From contig OZ007571.1 in assembly GCA_963931925.1 (NCBI GenBank), positions 40,597,413-40,661,412 on the forward strand: a stretch of 64,000 nt of DNA, given 5' to 3'. Below are positions 22,006 to 34,300 of this stretch, piece by piece (within the stretch, counting starts at the first letter, position 1; every line of letters begins with the position of its first letter). This stretch comes from Onchidella celtica. Its lineage: Eukaryota; Mollusca; Gastropoda; Systellommatophora; Onchidiidae. The notes under the pieces were generated by a model that searched no databases, had not been told where the DNA came from, and saw only the letters and a list, made by a program, of their open reading frames with translations. Both the position numbers and the translations under genes were made by a program.

Positions 22006-25000
22006 CATGATTACGATAAGCTGAAGTCTTTGCTGCTTCGCCGATTTGCGCGTACGGAGGAATATTTCCGGGAGCAGTTTAGGCGAGCACGTGCGAATAC
22101 CAGGGAGGACTTTGCTGCCTTCGTCGCGAGACTAGCAGAATATTTCACGAACTGGGTGGACTTGGCGCATGTGGGCGCGGATTTTGCTAAATTGAAAGAC
22201 CTAATGATCCGTCACCAGCTGTACGCGTCGTGCCATAAAGATCTGGTGGCTTTTCTGAAAGAAAACGAACCCGCGACGGTGCAGGAGGCGTCTAGGTTGG
22301 CGGAAGCATACCGTACGGCACATCCGTCCAAACCAGTAGCGAGGGCGTACGTGCAGGATGCTGGTTACGTCGCCGTGGTTGAGGGGTCGCCGACAAGACA
22401 TAAAGACAGGTCGCGTCAGCGTGGTGCCTATAATGGGCAAGCCCAGGGGCAACGTAGGGGGTATCACCAATCACCTGCATATGGATCCAGTAAGTTTGAC
22501 CGAGCAGGAGGGCTAGGTTGCGGTAATGGCCGAGGGCGATTTGTGACCTTTGCCGATGACCGACGGCATAGGGACGTTAGTACCGGTCGCGATGGGTCAC
22601 GGGGACCCAGGTCTAGCGGAGCACAGTGAGCGGAGTGTTGGACTTGCGGACGCGTAGGTCATTTTTCACGCGATTGTAGACCCGCGAATTGTTGGAACTG
22701 CGGAAGAGCAGATCACATCAGCGTGAATTGCCCTGCAGGTAGGATAGCGGCGAACGTGGATGACAATCGCAGTGGCTCCAATCCATGTTCCCCTAATAAA
22801 TTTCATCATGCGGCCGCGTGTGTTACATCGGACAACGGAGGCGGACAGTATTCTAAGTGTCCCAGTTGTGAGAAGTTACTATCTTCCGGTGTTTTACCTT
22901 GTGGGAGAAAGATCCCCGTTATAAATTCATGTCATACAGGAGATGGTCTTAGGGTTTATCCGGGGTTTGTTGGGGACGAACCGGTCTCGGTTTTACGATA
23001 TACAGGATCTACCGTTGTGGGAGTGCATAGGGACTGCATTCGGGATTCGCAGCTTACAGGTGAGACTGTCCCATGCATACAATTTTCAGGGGCCATTGAG
23101 AAATTACCCAATGCAAGAATAGTGATAGATACACCTTTCCTTAGCGGGGAAGTCGAAGCAGTCGTTGGTTGTTTTCCAGGCGCCCAGCTCATCATTGGTA
23201 ATGTATCTCGGGTAGTTTCCCCTTCCGAGGAGAATGTGCAGGCATGGTCACAATCAAAAGGTATTGACTTTTGTGCCGCAGTCGAGACACGTCGACAGGT
23301 ACGTGATAGGAGTAAGATTAGACCTTTGGCAACGCCAGCGGTCAACCTGGATATCACACCAGGGTGCTTGGCGACATTACAAAAGGAGGACCCTTCATTG
23401 AGTCCATGTTTTGAGGAGGCGCGAACGGAGAAAACGAGGAAATATAAGAACGGGTCGTCTTCCTTTGTTATTCAGGCGGACATTCTGTTCCGTAGGTATG
23501 TAACGGTGGCCTCCATCTTAAAGCAGGTCGTTGTGCCAGCGTTGCTAATCGAAACAGTATTGCATTTGGCACATGATGTCCCATTAGCGGGTCATATGGG
23601 AATAGCTAGAACCAAAGAAAGGGTTCTTAAAAATTTTTACTGGCCATCTGTCCACAGAGATGTACAAGTGTATTGTAAGACATGCAGTGCGTGCCAAAAG
23701 ACGACGCATAAGGGTCGTACACCCCAGGCTCCTCTTCAAAAGATCCCCACGGTTTCGGAACCGTTTAAAAAGGTTTCGATAGACCTTGTTGGCCCCATTC
23801 ACCCAGCTACCGATAGGGGGAATCGATTTTTCTTAACGGTCATATGTAATGCTACGAGATGGCCAGAGGCGGTTCCTCTTCGGACCATAACGTCTGAGGC
23901 AGTCGCGGAAGCGCTGTTTGGAATTTTCGCTAGGGTGGGAATTCCGGAACAGATTTTATCTGATAGGGGTGCGCAATTTACGTCGGAAATGATGAAGGAA
24001 TTGTTTCGCTTATTTAGCATACAACCCATCACTACCACCCCTTATCATCCGCAGGCTAATGGCATGTGCGAAAGATTGAACTCGACGTTAAAGTCGATGC
24101 TGCGTAAGGTAGCTGCTGATCGCCCTAAAGATTGGGATAGATATATCCCTGCAGTGTTATTCGCGTACAGAGAGGTACGGCAGGAGTCAACGGGATTCTC
24201 TCCTTTTGAAATGATGTATGGTCGTAGTCCTAGGGAGCCAAATGATGTTCTTCGGGACATGATGACGTCGCCATCATCGGGAGACGATGAGCAGATTTCA
24301 GTATTTCAGTACCTTGTTGATTTAAGAGAAAGATTATCTTCAGCGCGCACTATAGCAGAAGAAGCTTCTAGTATCGCTTCGAAAAGAGCAAAAGACTATA
24401 AAGATAGAGGTTCCAAACTGAGAATTTTTAAGCCAGGAGACAAGGTCCTATTGTTATTGCCTACGGACCATAATAAGTTATTGATGACATGGAAAGGTCC
24501 TTATGTTATTGAGCGAGTTGTTTCAAAGGTAGATTACGCTATCCACATTGATGGATCGAGTAAGGTTTTCCATGTTAATATGCTACAGAGATTTTATGAG
24601 AGACCACAGTATCTGGGTGCACAGACAAAACCAGAGGAGACTGTCTTCTCTATTGCTTGTACGGGGGTCGTAGACCAGTTAGACAGTGACGTAAGCGACA
24701 CCGAGGCGCAGGAAGAGATACAAATTCAATTGCCGGAGTTAACTCCGACACAAGGTTACAGGGACGTAAAATTTAACCCTGACCTTACGAGTTCAATGAG
24801 TAGGGAACTTAAGACCCTGTTAGCGTCATTCCCGGATGTTATTACGGATTTGCCGGGTCGCACTACGGTGATCCAGCACCAAATAAAGTTGACTTCGGAT
24901 AGGCCAGTATCTCTTAGACCTTATCCGCTGCCTTTTTCTTCGAGAGATAGAGTTATAAAGGAAGTTGAGTCAATGTTGAAGTTAGATGTGATAGAACCAT

Positions 25001-26154
25001 CAACATCGCCGTATTCATCACCCATCGTCCTCGTGAAAAAACTTGATGGATCGGTGCGGTTCTGTATTGATTTTCGAAGATTGAACACTATTACGGTAGG
25101 CGATAAGGAGCCTATTCAGTTTCAGGAGGAACTAATAGCTTCATTGGCCGGGTCCACGTGGTTTTCCAAGATAGATTTAACGAAAGGTTATTGGGAAATC
25201 CCTCTTACTGAGGAGTCTAAACAATACACGGCGTTCCAAACGCCCATTGGATTATTCCAATTTAAGGTCATGCCATTTGGGTTGGTAAATGCGCCAGCGA
25301 CGTTTGCACGATTAATGAGACTGGTATTGAAGGACATACCTAATGTCGTGTCATTCTTTGACGATATAGCATGTCATACGTCGACATGGTCTGATCATAT
25401 TCAGACACTAACAGTAATTTTTAAACGATTACGTCATTTTGGGTTAACTGCTAAACCCGCAAAAATGGATTTGGCATGTCCAGAGATAGTATTCTTAGGA
25501 CATATCGTGGGTAGAGGTGTTCAGAGACATGAAGTAACAAAAATTGACAAATTAGTAGGGTTGCAAATCCCTAATATAAAGAAACAAGTCAGAAGCTCAG
25601 TGGGAATTTTAAATTATTACAGAAAGTTCATTCCAAATTTTTCTTCCTTGTCATCTTCTCTTACTGACCTTACTAAGAAGGGACAACCCGATAAGGTCCA
25701 GTGGACGTCTGAATGTCAGACAGCATTTGATAATTTGGTGACAGCATTATCATCGTCACCCATTCTGATATTACCCGATTTTCGATCTAATTTTATCCTC
25801 AGAACAGATGCGTCGGACTCTGGTGTCGGCGCTTGCCTTCTACAGGAGAAGAACGAATGTTTCCATCCTGTATGTTATGTCAGTAGGAAGTTATTGCAGA
25901 GAGAAAGAAAGTATTCTGTGATAGAGCGGGAGTGTCTTGCCATTGTGTGGTCCGTCCAGAAATTAGGACGTTATCTCATGGGACGAGAATTTTGTATCCA
26001 GACAGACCACAAGCCACTAACGTTTTTGTCGAAGAATCGTTCGTCCAGCCCGCGCTTGTCTAGATGGGCATTGGCTTTGCAGCCGTATACCTTCGTTATT
26101 CAGCCAATTCCAGGAACCAGCAATCATATCGCCGACTACCTTAGTCGAGCCTAG
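22006..26154 (+). pseudogene. Outer copy B gag-pol, main part
   Basis: Continuation of the gag frame of 8976-9509. It encodes the SCAN-like capsid, then a TGA at 22627-22629 (GGA in the inner copy) just before the first zinc knuckle. The open frame 22723-26154 (1143 codons) carries the protease with YTG instead of DTG (Tyr93, codon 22999-23001), the integrase HHCC finger, the complete core with Asp354, Asp414 and Glu450 (DD35E spacing), the GPY-type module, reverse transcriptase with FFDD (Asp880, Asp881), and RNase H from Asp1029 to the terminal ADYLSR. Integrase lies before reverse transcriptase, the hallmark of the Gmr1 clade. This is the only copy here with a complete integrase, but the gag stops and the protease change should prevent autonomous use. 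Confidence 0.93.
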
Positions 26155-26508
26155 GGGAAGAGTTCAGGAGCTTATACATCGGAGGACAGGAACATTGACA
26201 GGATCTGTGTGAACGAGTCGTCGACTTTAAAATATTGACATTATAAATATGATATGAAGAATGGTTGATAGGTTGATTGGTTTTTGATTCTGTATTAGGT
26301 ATTGTGTTTAGTTAGCTATTGATGATATGATACTTATATGCATAGTGCAGGGCATATTGATCCCCATATTTCCCCCTGATTCCGGTATTTTATGTGCTAG
26401 GGGCATTGGTAGGTCATTTTTATGTAAGTATTGCTCACGCTCACTCGTTGACAGTCATCTTGATGCGATTGAAATTAATTGCATTAATTTTTTTGGGGTG
26501 GGGGATGA
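26155..26508 (+). other. 3' untranslated region and polypurine tract of outer copy
   Basis: Non-coding; ends with the polypurine tract TGGGGTGGGGGATGA at 26494-26508 next to the 3' LTR. A 65-codon frame at 26327-26524 crosses into the LTR and is not a gene. Confidence 0.8.
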
Positions 26509-27663
26509 TGTCACGAGCGAGTGAGCGAGGATCAGTAGTTACGAGAAGAGGGTTAGAATAAAGTTAACCCACGGGCCACGGGGTAAGGGAAAGCATGCAT
26601 GTTGTGAGTAGTGGGGGTCTGAATGAGGCGAGAGCGCTGTATTACTATCACTGCACACTAAGACGTCCTAGAGAGCGGACGCAGGAGAAAGCCCCAGAGG
26701 GCGAACATAAGGAGAGCAGTCGGAAGACTTGGGAGTAGTGTTTTTCCAGTGATGACTGGTAGGTGTAACGATGATTGATAGTTATGATTGATGTATTATA
26801 TTCGTCTATGACAATGATGTAAGTAAGTATATGTGAGGAATGTGGAAGTCCTTGATACTGTATATAGCAATGTGCGCCATGAGCGATAGATGAAAGTTGA
26901 GTTCTTGGATTTGTAGCGAGAGTGAGTATTGTGTACTACGGTGGAGGTGTGTTACCGTAGGATGTGTGGCGAGTGAAAGGTGGACTATTGTGTGTACGCT
27001 TCATGAGCCGTAAGGAGGGGTGAAGTGAATAGAAGTGGTATGGTATTATACCAATGTAATGTTATTCTTGTAGGTGCCGGGGACGGGCCGAAGCGCCGCC
27101 TACGGTGAGCACAGGGGATAGGCCAGCATAGGGCCGGAGGCCACACATAGGCCAGGAAGGAAGCTGTCGGTGCAGGACAGTAGAGGCACATGAGTCGTGG
27201 CAGTCTGGCCACCGACAGGGACGTATATGTGATCGTGAATGTGCTATTGAAATGCTAATGTGCTATTGCCATGTTGATGTGCTATTGAAATGCTAATGTG
27301 CTATTGCCATGTTGATGTGCTATTGGAATGCTAATGTGTTATGGCAATAGGAAGGGGCTATTGAGAGACTGCGGTGCCAGTGAAATATTAATGTGCTATT
27401 AAGACCCTGAGAGGAGAGGCTGAGGCCGAAGTGTCTTTAGAAAGTAACTACCGGGTTGTGGACCCGAGGAAGAGTGCATGTGGGAATAAGGCCGTTGGAC
27501 GGTAGTAAATTCAATAGTATAGTGTATGTAATTGCACTTTTATCTGTATCTTTATGTATAATAAATGTGTGAGTCTGATGGGTTGTTCTGTTAAGTGTTA
27601 TACTTGTTCGTTCGTGATTGTCTTGTTGTAATTATTACATCTCCCAGTCTGGGATTTGTGACA
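26509..27663 (+). repeat. 3' LTR of outer copy B
   Basis: 1155 bp, partner of 6823-7976, with about five minisatellite units. It is followed by target duplication ACTTG at 27664-27668. Confidence 0.95.
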
Positions 27664-28067
27664 ACTTGAAACATAATAAAATCTGTATGTGCACCAAAAT
27701 ATTCTAACTTGAGAAGAAATCATTATTTTCTGTATTGTAATATGCAACATTACATAGTGGGATGATGCAAATGCTATTCGTTAACAACGATAACTGTGAC
27801 TTGTTTGAGCTTCATTATCAAGCCACTTACTCACTAAAAAGGCACACGAAAACATTAAAAGACAGAAAGAAGAACAGCTGCTCCCAGACTAGAATTTTTG
27901 GGTTTAGTACCCCACTATCTGAGATTAATGATTATAAAGCACTGCACAGCCTTTGGATATGATAAAAGAGAATTTTCTAAATCATTCAAAATTTGAATCA
28001 CTATTCACTTTTTACGATTACATACATCAGTAGTCAGAGTTTGAGTAGGTCTAGTCACCCAATTTCC
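27664..28067 (-). other. Region downstream of the transporter stop codon
   Basis: About 400 bp between the nested cluster and the stop codon of the minus-strand transporter gene. I see no minus-strand AATAAA or ATTAAA in it, so the 3' untranslated region may originally have continued into what is now 4887-6822, or it may end at a non-canonical signal here. Confidence 0.45.
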
Positions 28068-28354
28068 TCATTCATTAATAGCTGCCTGATACCCTCGGTT
28101 GCTACAACCCTCAGGGGCTACCTCAGATGACAGCTGGCTTTTGTGTGAATTCTCATTACTCTGAAAAGTGTCGTGTACCTCAGGAATGCAATCTCTGGTT
28201 CCCGCTGAAAAATCAGTGGTCTCTGATGGTGGGATGTTGTCACACTTGATGTGTCCGTTATGTATGTTCGCACTTCCATGGGGACGGCGATAGAAACAAC
28301 GGGCAATGACTGCAAGAATCATCATTTCTCCCACTACCAGCATATGCTGAAATG
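28068..28354 (-). CDS. OSTalpha-like gene, last exon
   Basis: The acceptor TTCCCCAG precedes 28354 and the stop TGA is at 28068-28070. The exon starts by completing a split Ala codon. It encodes the last membrane helix (FQHMLVVGEMMILAVIARC), then YRR, then a polar Ser/Glu-rich tail of about 70 residues. Confidence 0.9.
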
Positions 28355-31300
28355 CTGGGGAAGCATAGACACAGATGAAAGGTATCAAAATATGAAAAAA
28401 AAAAAATTCAATCGACAACACTAATATCATAATTTTGTACACATTCACTTGTGAATCAATTATTCTGTCAAGAAAACAAACAAAAAATATTACCAGCTGT
28501 GTAAATGTTTCCCTTAAAATAATAGATTTTCTAAATTCTGCACGTTTCATTCCTATACGTCATTTACACAATCTACAACAATTCCTCTGTCGTGTATCAT
28601 ATTTTCAAGTTGAGCGTTCACCTCATTTTTCACCAAGCACAGTTTACAAAAATGAGACAGGCAGAATTCACCATTTGCAATGATGATGACAGTCAGAAAA
28701 TGAAATGTAAAGGTTCTCCATACCTTGACCTCTAATTTTTGATGACAAAACTCCTCTGCATTTGGGAAGGTCCAACTTTTCTAGAAGATTAAATAAGAAA
28801 CCCTGAAGATTGAAGAAAATCAGGACTAATTGTAAGACCACAAACTTTTGCTGAATTTGAATGGCCTTTAAAGCTCCGCGGGAGATCCTGAATACCAGGA
28901 TCATACCATACATTGCCACCAGTGTAGATATGCCATTTGGAGTTACCAAGTAAGGATAGGCATTGTCAGCCTTAATCTGAAACAAAATTTATGGAGTTTG
29001 CAAAATGAAATAAAACAAGGATGTGACATTTTAGTTTGTTAAAAAAATCAAACTTGCCGCAGGAGGAATTTGATTTCCAAATTTAGCTAATGACAAGGCA
29101 TGCTAAACCGGTAGTGTGTCATAAATTATTTTTTACATAATGACAGCAAGATCACTTTTAATAAATTTTTCTTCTCATGATTTCCCCAAAAGAGAGCACG
29201 ATTTTCATTTGAGAGATGTCCTCATCTCCATCACCATTTACTAAGAAAATAAGTTTTTTACGTGTTTTGTCCACTCTCGGTGTAACAGTCACTCTCTGAA
29301 TTCAGTATTTATTGATGAGTTAAACCAGTCAAAGTCAACAGTGTTAAAACTACCGATTCCACTTCTCAGTGGCATATTTTGTGATAACTGATATGTATTT
29401 AGAGTACTGCCCAACTCACCTCTCCATTCATGTATTTGTTGTCTACCCACAGAACAACAGATAAAAAGCCTATCAATGGCTGTAGTACAGCAGTCTGAAA
29501 CACCAACAGCTGAATAATCTTCAAATTCTTTCTGTAATTTCAAGAAAAAATAACTTTTGACTATTTAATTATGAAATATATTGCACATTTATGTTGGAAT
29601 AAGTAAAGCAAAAACACAGAGATCCAAAATACCTCCCCACCCCTACCCCCCTCCCAAAAAGGGCTTGTAGCATCTGCAAGCTATCCCTTGCCCTCCCCCG
29701 TTTTCTTGTTACACTGGTGAGCATGTGTTCATTTCTTCTTTCATTTTATTGTGGACAAACCGCCAGAGTGTACTGTACTCCGTGACCTGACCTTCTTTTC
29801 TAGTGAGTAGTTTTTTCCTCGCTCGCTTGTTGTCAGTGTTTTGACTCGTTCAGTAAATATTAGTATGTTCCCGAACATTCGATAACATTGTGGAGACGGA
29901 TGTTTACGCCAGATTTGGCCTTGAGTGATGTAACCTGATGACGTATTGATGCGTGATTGGTTAGTTTGTGCGAGGGCAAAGGTAACGTTTATTTCGGGAA
30001 CTTTCTGTAGGAATGTTTATATATATAGACCTGTGTGAGTGGTTGGGGGGTGAGTAAGTGAGTTTCCTTTTGTGTGGCGTAAATATTTAGTTTCGCTGGT
30101 GTCTTCCTAGTAATTTATTGTTCACTATACAGTTATTAAACTTTAGTATTATTTAATCTATCGTCGGATCTCGTGTTTATTTATTTTACAGCTGTAATAG
30201 TTTCGTTTTCTAAAGGGTTGTAGTTAGATCAACTAACTCCCCCCTACTATAACGTGCCAGAACAACCTCAGCTGTTACATATTGGGGGCTCGTCCGGGAT
30301 CCGACCATATTCGAGCGGACCAGATCAAAATTACTAGATTTATTTACATAGTTTATTGTAGAATATCATCGACAAGCTATCTACAACATGTCGGAGGTTA
30401 TTGGAAGGCTTACCCAGGAAGCGGACGCTATGGAGCTCACTGGGCAGGAGAGACGGGACTACCTCCGTGAAGGCCTAGAAAGAGAAAGACAGCTGGAGGC
30501 TCAACGACAGGAGAAGGAGGCTGAACGACAGGCTCATGAGAAGGAGGCTGAACGACAGGCTCATGAGAAGGAGGCTGAACGACAGCTGGAAAGGGAAAAG
30601 ATGAACCACGAGTTGGAGATAGAGAGGATGCGCCAGCAACGTGGAGGCAACGACTCAGCGCAGAAGACCGACGACCACGCTAGTTCCAAGAGACCCAAGC
30701 TACCTGCATTTCAGGACAAGAAGGACGATCTGGATAGCTGGTTGCTGCGGTTTGAGAGGTTTGCCGAGACAGCTGAATGGCCCAGATCCACCTGGACGAC
30801 ATCACTGTCTGCCCTGCTGACCGGGAGAGCTTTGGAGTGCTTCTGCAGACTACCGATCGACGAAGCCAAGGACTACGACAAGGTCAAGGAAGCGTTGCAG
30901 AAGAGGTATAACCTGTCAGAGGACGGATACAGACTCATGTTCAGACAAGGTAAGCCTGAAGATGGAGAAGATGTTGGAATGTTTTTGACCAGGATCAAGA
31001 CCTATCTAGAGAGGTGGATAAAGCTGTCGAAGACGGAGGAGACCTACGAAGGAGTGAGAGATCTGTTCGTCAGAGAGCAATTCATGGAGGCCTGCCCACC
31101 AGACCTTGCAACCCATGTGAGGGAGAGGAAACCAAAGACGCTACAGGACATCGCAGATTCAGCGGAGGCGTACCTGGTAGCGAGGAACCGGACGCTCAGC
31201 GGGAGCGCCAGACTGCAGAGCCGGCCAGTGCGACAGAGGCCCAACGGAGACAGAAGCCCACAGGTCTGCCATAGGTGCCAGAGGCCGGGACACAAGGCGA

Positions 31301-34300
31301 CGGAGTGTCGTGCAAAGTTAAACGACAAAGGTGAGTTGAAATGTTACCTTTGTGGAAAGCCAGGCCACGTTCGGAGGATGTGTCCAGCCCAGAAGGATAT
31401 GGGACGAGGCAAGCCGAACAAGGCGGCGGCGGCCGTAGTGATAGCGGCGGACGAGTCGTCGAGACAGGATGCGACGACGGCTGACACCAGCATCAACGTT
31501 CAAGCGGTAATGAAGGACGGGAAGCTACAGTTAGCGGTGCCTGTTACGTGCGGAGGATGCAGTGACGGAAGGACCGTGGAGAAGCTGAAGTTACCAGTGA
31601 TGAAGGGCTTGATTGGAAATCGAGCGGTAGATGTCCTAAGAGATACCGGCTGTGAAGGTGTAGTGGTGCGGCGAGCACTGGTGGACGACGGACAGCTCAC
31701 CGGTGGGAAGAAACTTATCGCGAGGATCGATAACTCCTTGCTAGCGGCGGAAGAAGCCGTTATCGACGTGAAGACGCCTTACCTGACGGGCAAAGTGACG
31801 GCGCTGTGTCTCCCGGAGACCATCTGCGACCTAGTAGTCGGGAACGTGGACGGTGCGAAGGATCCGTACGACCCTGATACTGAGGTGATGGTAGGAGCGG
31901 TGACCACGAGGGCCCAGGAGAAGAGGAAGGACCGGTCTACGTCGCTGAAGGTGCCGAGGGCAGAACGGCACGCGGGAGTGGATAGAGAGGAACTTATCCG
32001 ACTCCAAGAAGAAGACGAAGTCATTAGGAAGTTAGAGCAGAAGAAGATCCCAACTAATAGAGGCAATAAATCTGTTCATTTTGAGAAACATGGAGGAGTA
32101 CTGTACCGGATCTACAAGGACCTGAGACAGGCGACTGTTATAAGGCAAGTGGTACTACCCGAGAAACTGAGAGAGTATGTACTGAGTGTAGCCCACGACT
32201 CGATCGTCGGAGGACACCTCGGCGTGAAGAAAACCAAAGACAGAGTTATGAGCAATTTTTATTGGCCTGGAATTGAAGGTGACGTCGCGAGATACTGCCG
32301 CTCATGCGACATATGCCAGAGGACGGTGAACAAAGGAGCGACCCCAAAGGTGCACCTGCAGAGTATGCCAGTAGTGGACGTACCATTTAGGCGAGTGGCC
32401 GTGGACTTAGTAGGACCTATCGACCCCCCAAGTGAAGGTGGACATCGGTATATCCTGGTGTACATAGACTACGCTACTCGTTACCCCGAAGCCACACCCT
32501 TGAAGAAGATCGACGCAGAAACGGTAGCAGAAGCTTTAGTGAACATCTACAGCCGTTTGGGTGTGCCCGAAGAGATCTTGTCCGACCAAGGGACCCAGTT
32601 TATGTCAGATGTCATGAAGGAAACGAATAGACTACTGGGAATTCGACAGTCGACCACTACAGTCTACCACCCTATGTGCAACGGGTTGGTGGAGCGATTC
32701 AACGGCACACTGAAGAAAACATTGAGATGACTGTGCGCAGAGCAACCCAAGCAGTGGCACAGATACATCAACCCGCTGCTCTTCGCATATCGTGAAGTTC
32801 CCCAAGAGTCGACCAAGTTTGCCCCATTCGAGTTGCTGTATGGGAGAACTGTGAGAGGACCCATGCACATCTTACGACAACTATGGACCAAGGACGTAGA
32901 GGAGCCGGAAACGAAGACCAGTTACCAGTACGTCATGGAACTACGTGAGAGGCTGGAGGACACATGGAAGTTAGCGACGGAAGAACTCTCCAAGGCTCAA
33001 GGTAGACAGAAGACCTACTACGACCGGAAGGCGCGAGAGAGGAAGTTCCGCCCCGGAGATGAAGTGTTGGTGCTACTGCCGACGAACACTAACAAGCTCT
33101 TAGTCCAATGGAAGGGACCATATAAGGTAGTCTCAGTTGTCGGTGTTAACGACTATAGAGTCAAGATGGGTGCAAAAGAAAAGACCTTGCACGCCAACCT
33201 CCTCAAGAGATACATTCCAAGGACGTCAAAAGCAGCAGCAGTGGCAATGGAACCGAGACCTATTGTGACCGAGATGTGTGGGATGGACAACAGTAGGAGA
33301 GATACCACGCCTGAACATGTCAACGCCATAAAGGACGGCGGCGGTGATAGTGCTGAGACTGTACTGGCAGAGGACGACATGATGGACAAGAGTCAACCCG
33401 TGGAGTCAGCTGGCATGACAATCATCGAGGACTGCGACCTGGAAGGCGACAACGGTGGAACGACGGAGGACCTTGCCGACCTAGGAAGCTGGGACCAGAA
33501 TGAAGGCTACAGAGATGTCCAGTATGGAACGCAACTGACATCGGAACAACGTCAAGAACTCTGCGATGAGGTGAAGAATTACCAGCACGTCTTCACCAAT
33601 CTCCCTGGATGCTGTCAGTTGGGTGAACATCGCATCGACCTGACGACAGAAGTACCAGTTCGTCAACGACCATACCCGGTGCCCTACGCTATGCGCGACT
33701 CATTGAAGGAGGAGCTTAGCACCATGGAACGGCTGGGCATCATTCGAAGGAGCTCATCAGCTTATGCTTCACCTATTGTTGTCGTCAAGAAGAAGGACGG
33801 ATCCAACCGAGTCTGCATCGACTACAGGAGGTTAAACAAGATCACAGTATTCGACCCTCATCCGACAGCAGCGCCATCGGAAGTGTTTCAGAGTCTATCG
33901 AGAGGAAAATTATTCTCTCGGATTGACCTGAGCAAGGGATACTGGCAAGTGAAAGTTCGAGAGCAAGACATTCCCAAGACGGCGTTCGTCACCATGGGCG
34001 AGCACTATGAATTCATTCGGATGCCTTTTGGGATGATGAACTCAGGAGCCACGCTGAACAGGGTCGTAAAGCCATTGATCCGTGGAATGAACAATGTGAC
34101 AGCATATGTGGACGACCTGCTGATTCATACAGAGACATTCGACGAGCATGTGAAGACTCTCAAGGACTTACTGCAGAGGATGGACCAAGCTGGATTAACT
34201 GCAAGACCATCGAAGTGTCTGATTGGAACGTCTGAAGTAGACTTTGTTGGACACTTAGTGGGAGAAGGTATGATTGGCCTGTTAGAAGAGAATGTATGTA

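Larger units (their letters stand above)
6823..27663 (+). mobile_element. Outer family-1 Gmr1-like retrotransposon (copy B), interrupted by inner copy C
   Basis: The LTRs are 6823-7976 (1154 bp) and 26509-27663 (1155 bp). The whole is flanked by the 5-bp target duplication ACTTG (6818-6822 and 27664-27668). Its internal region is split in gag by the inner element 9510-22000; removing that leaves an element of about 8.35 kb. Domain order is Gag, protease, integrase, reverse transcriptase, RNase H, as in the Gmr1 clade, not the usual Gypsy order. It keeps the full integrase core (D, D35E) but has three gag stop codons and a protease Asp-to-Tyr change, so it is not autonomous. It lies about 400 bp downstream of the transporter stop codon. 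Confidence 0.95.

Noticed and set aside
32728-32730. Programmed stop read-through in family-2 pol
   Set aside because: The stop lies within integrase just after the catalytic Glu, not at a gag-pol border; it is best explained by a CGA-to-TGA change.
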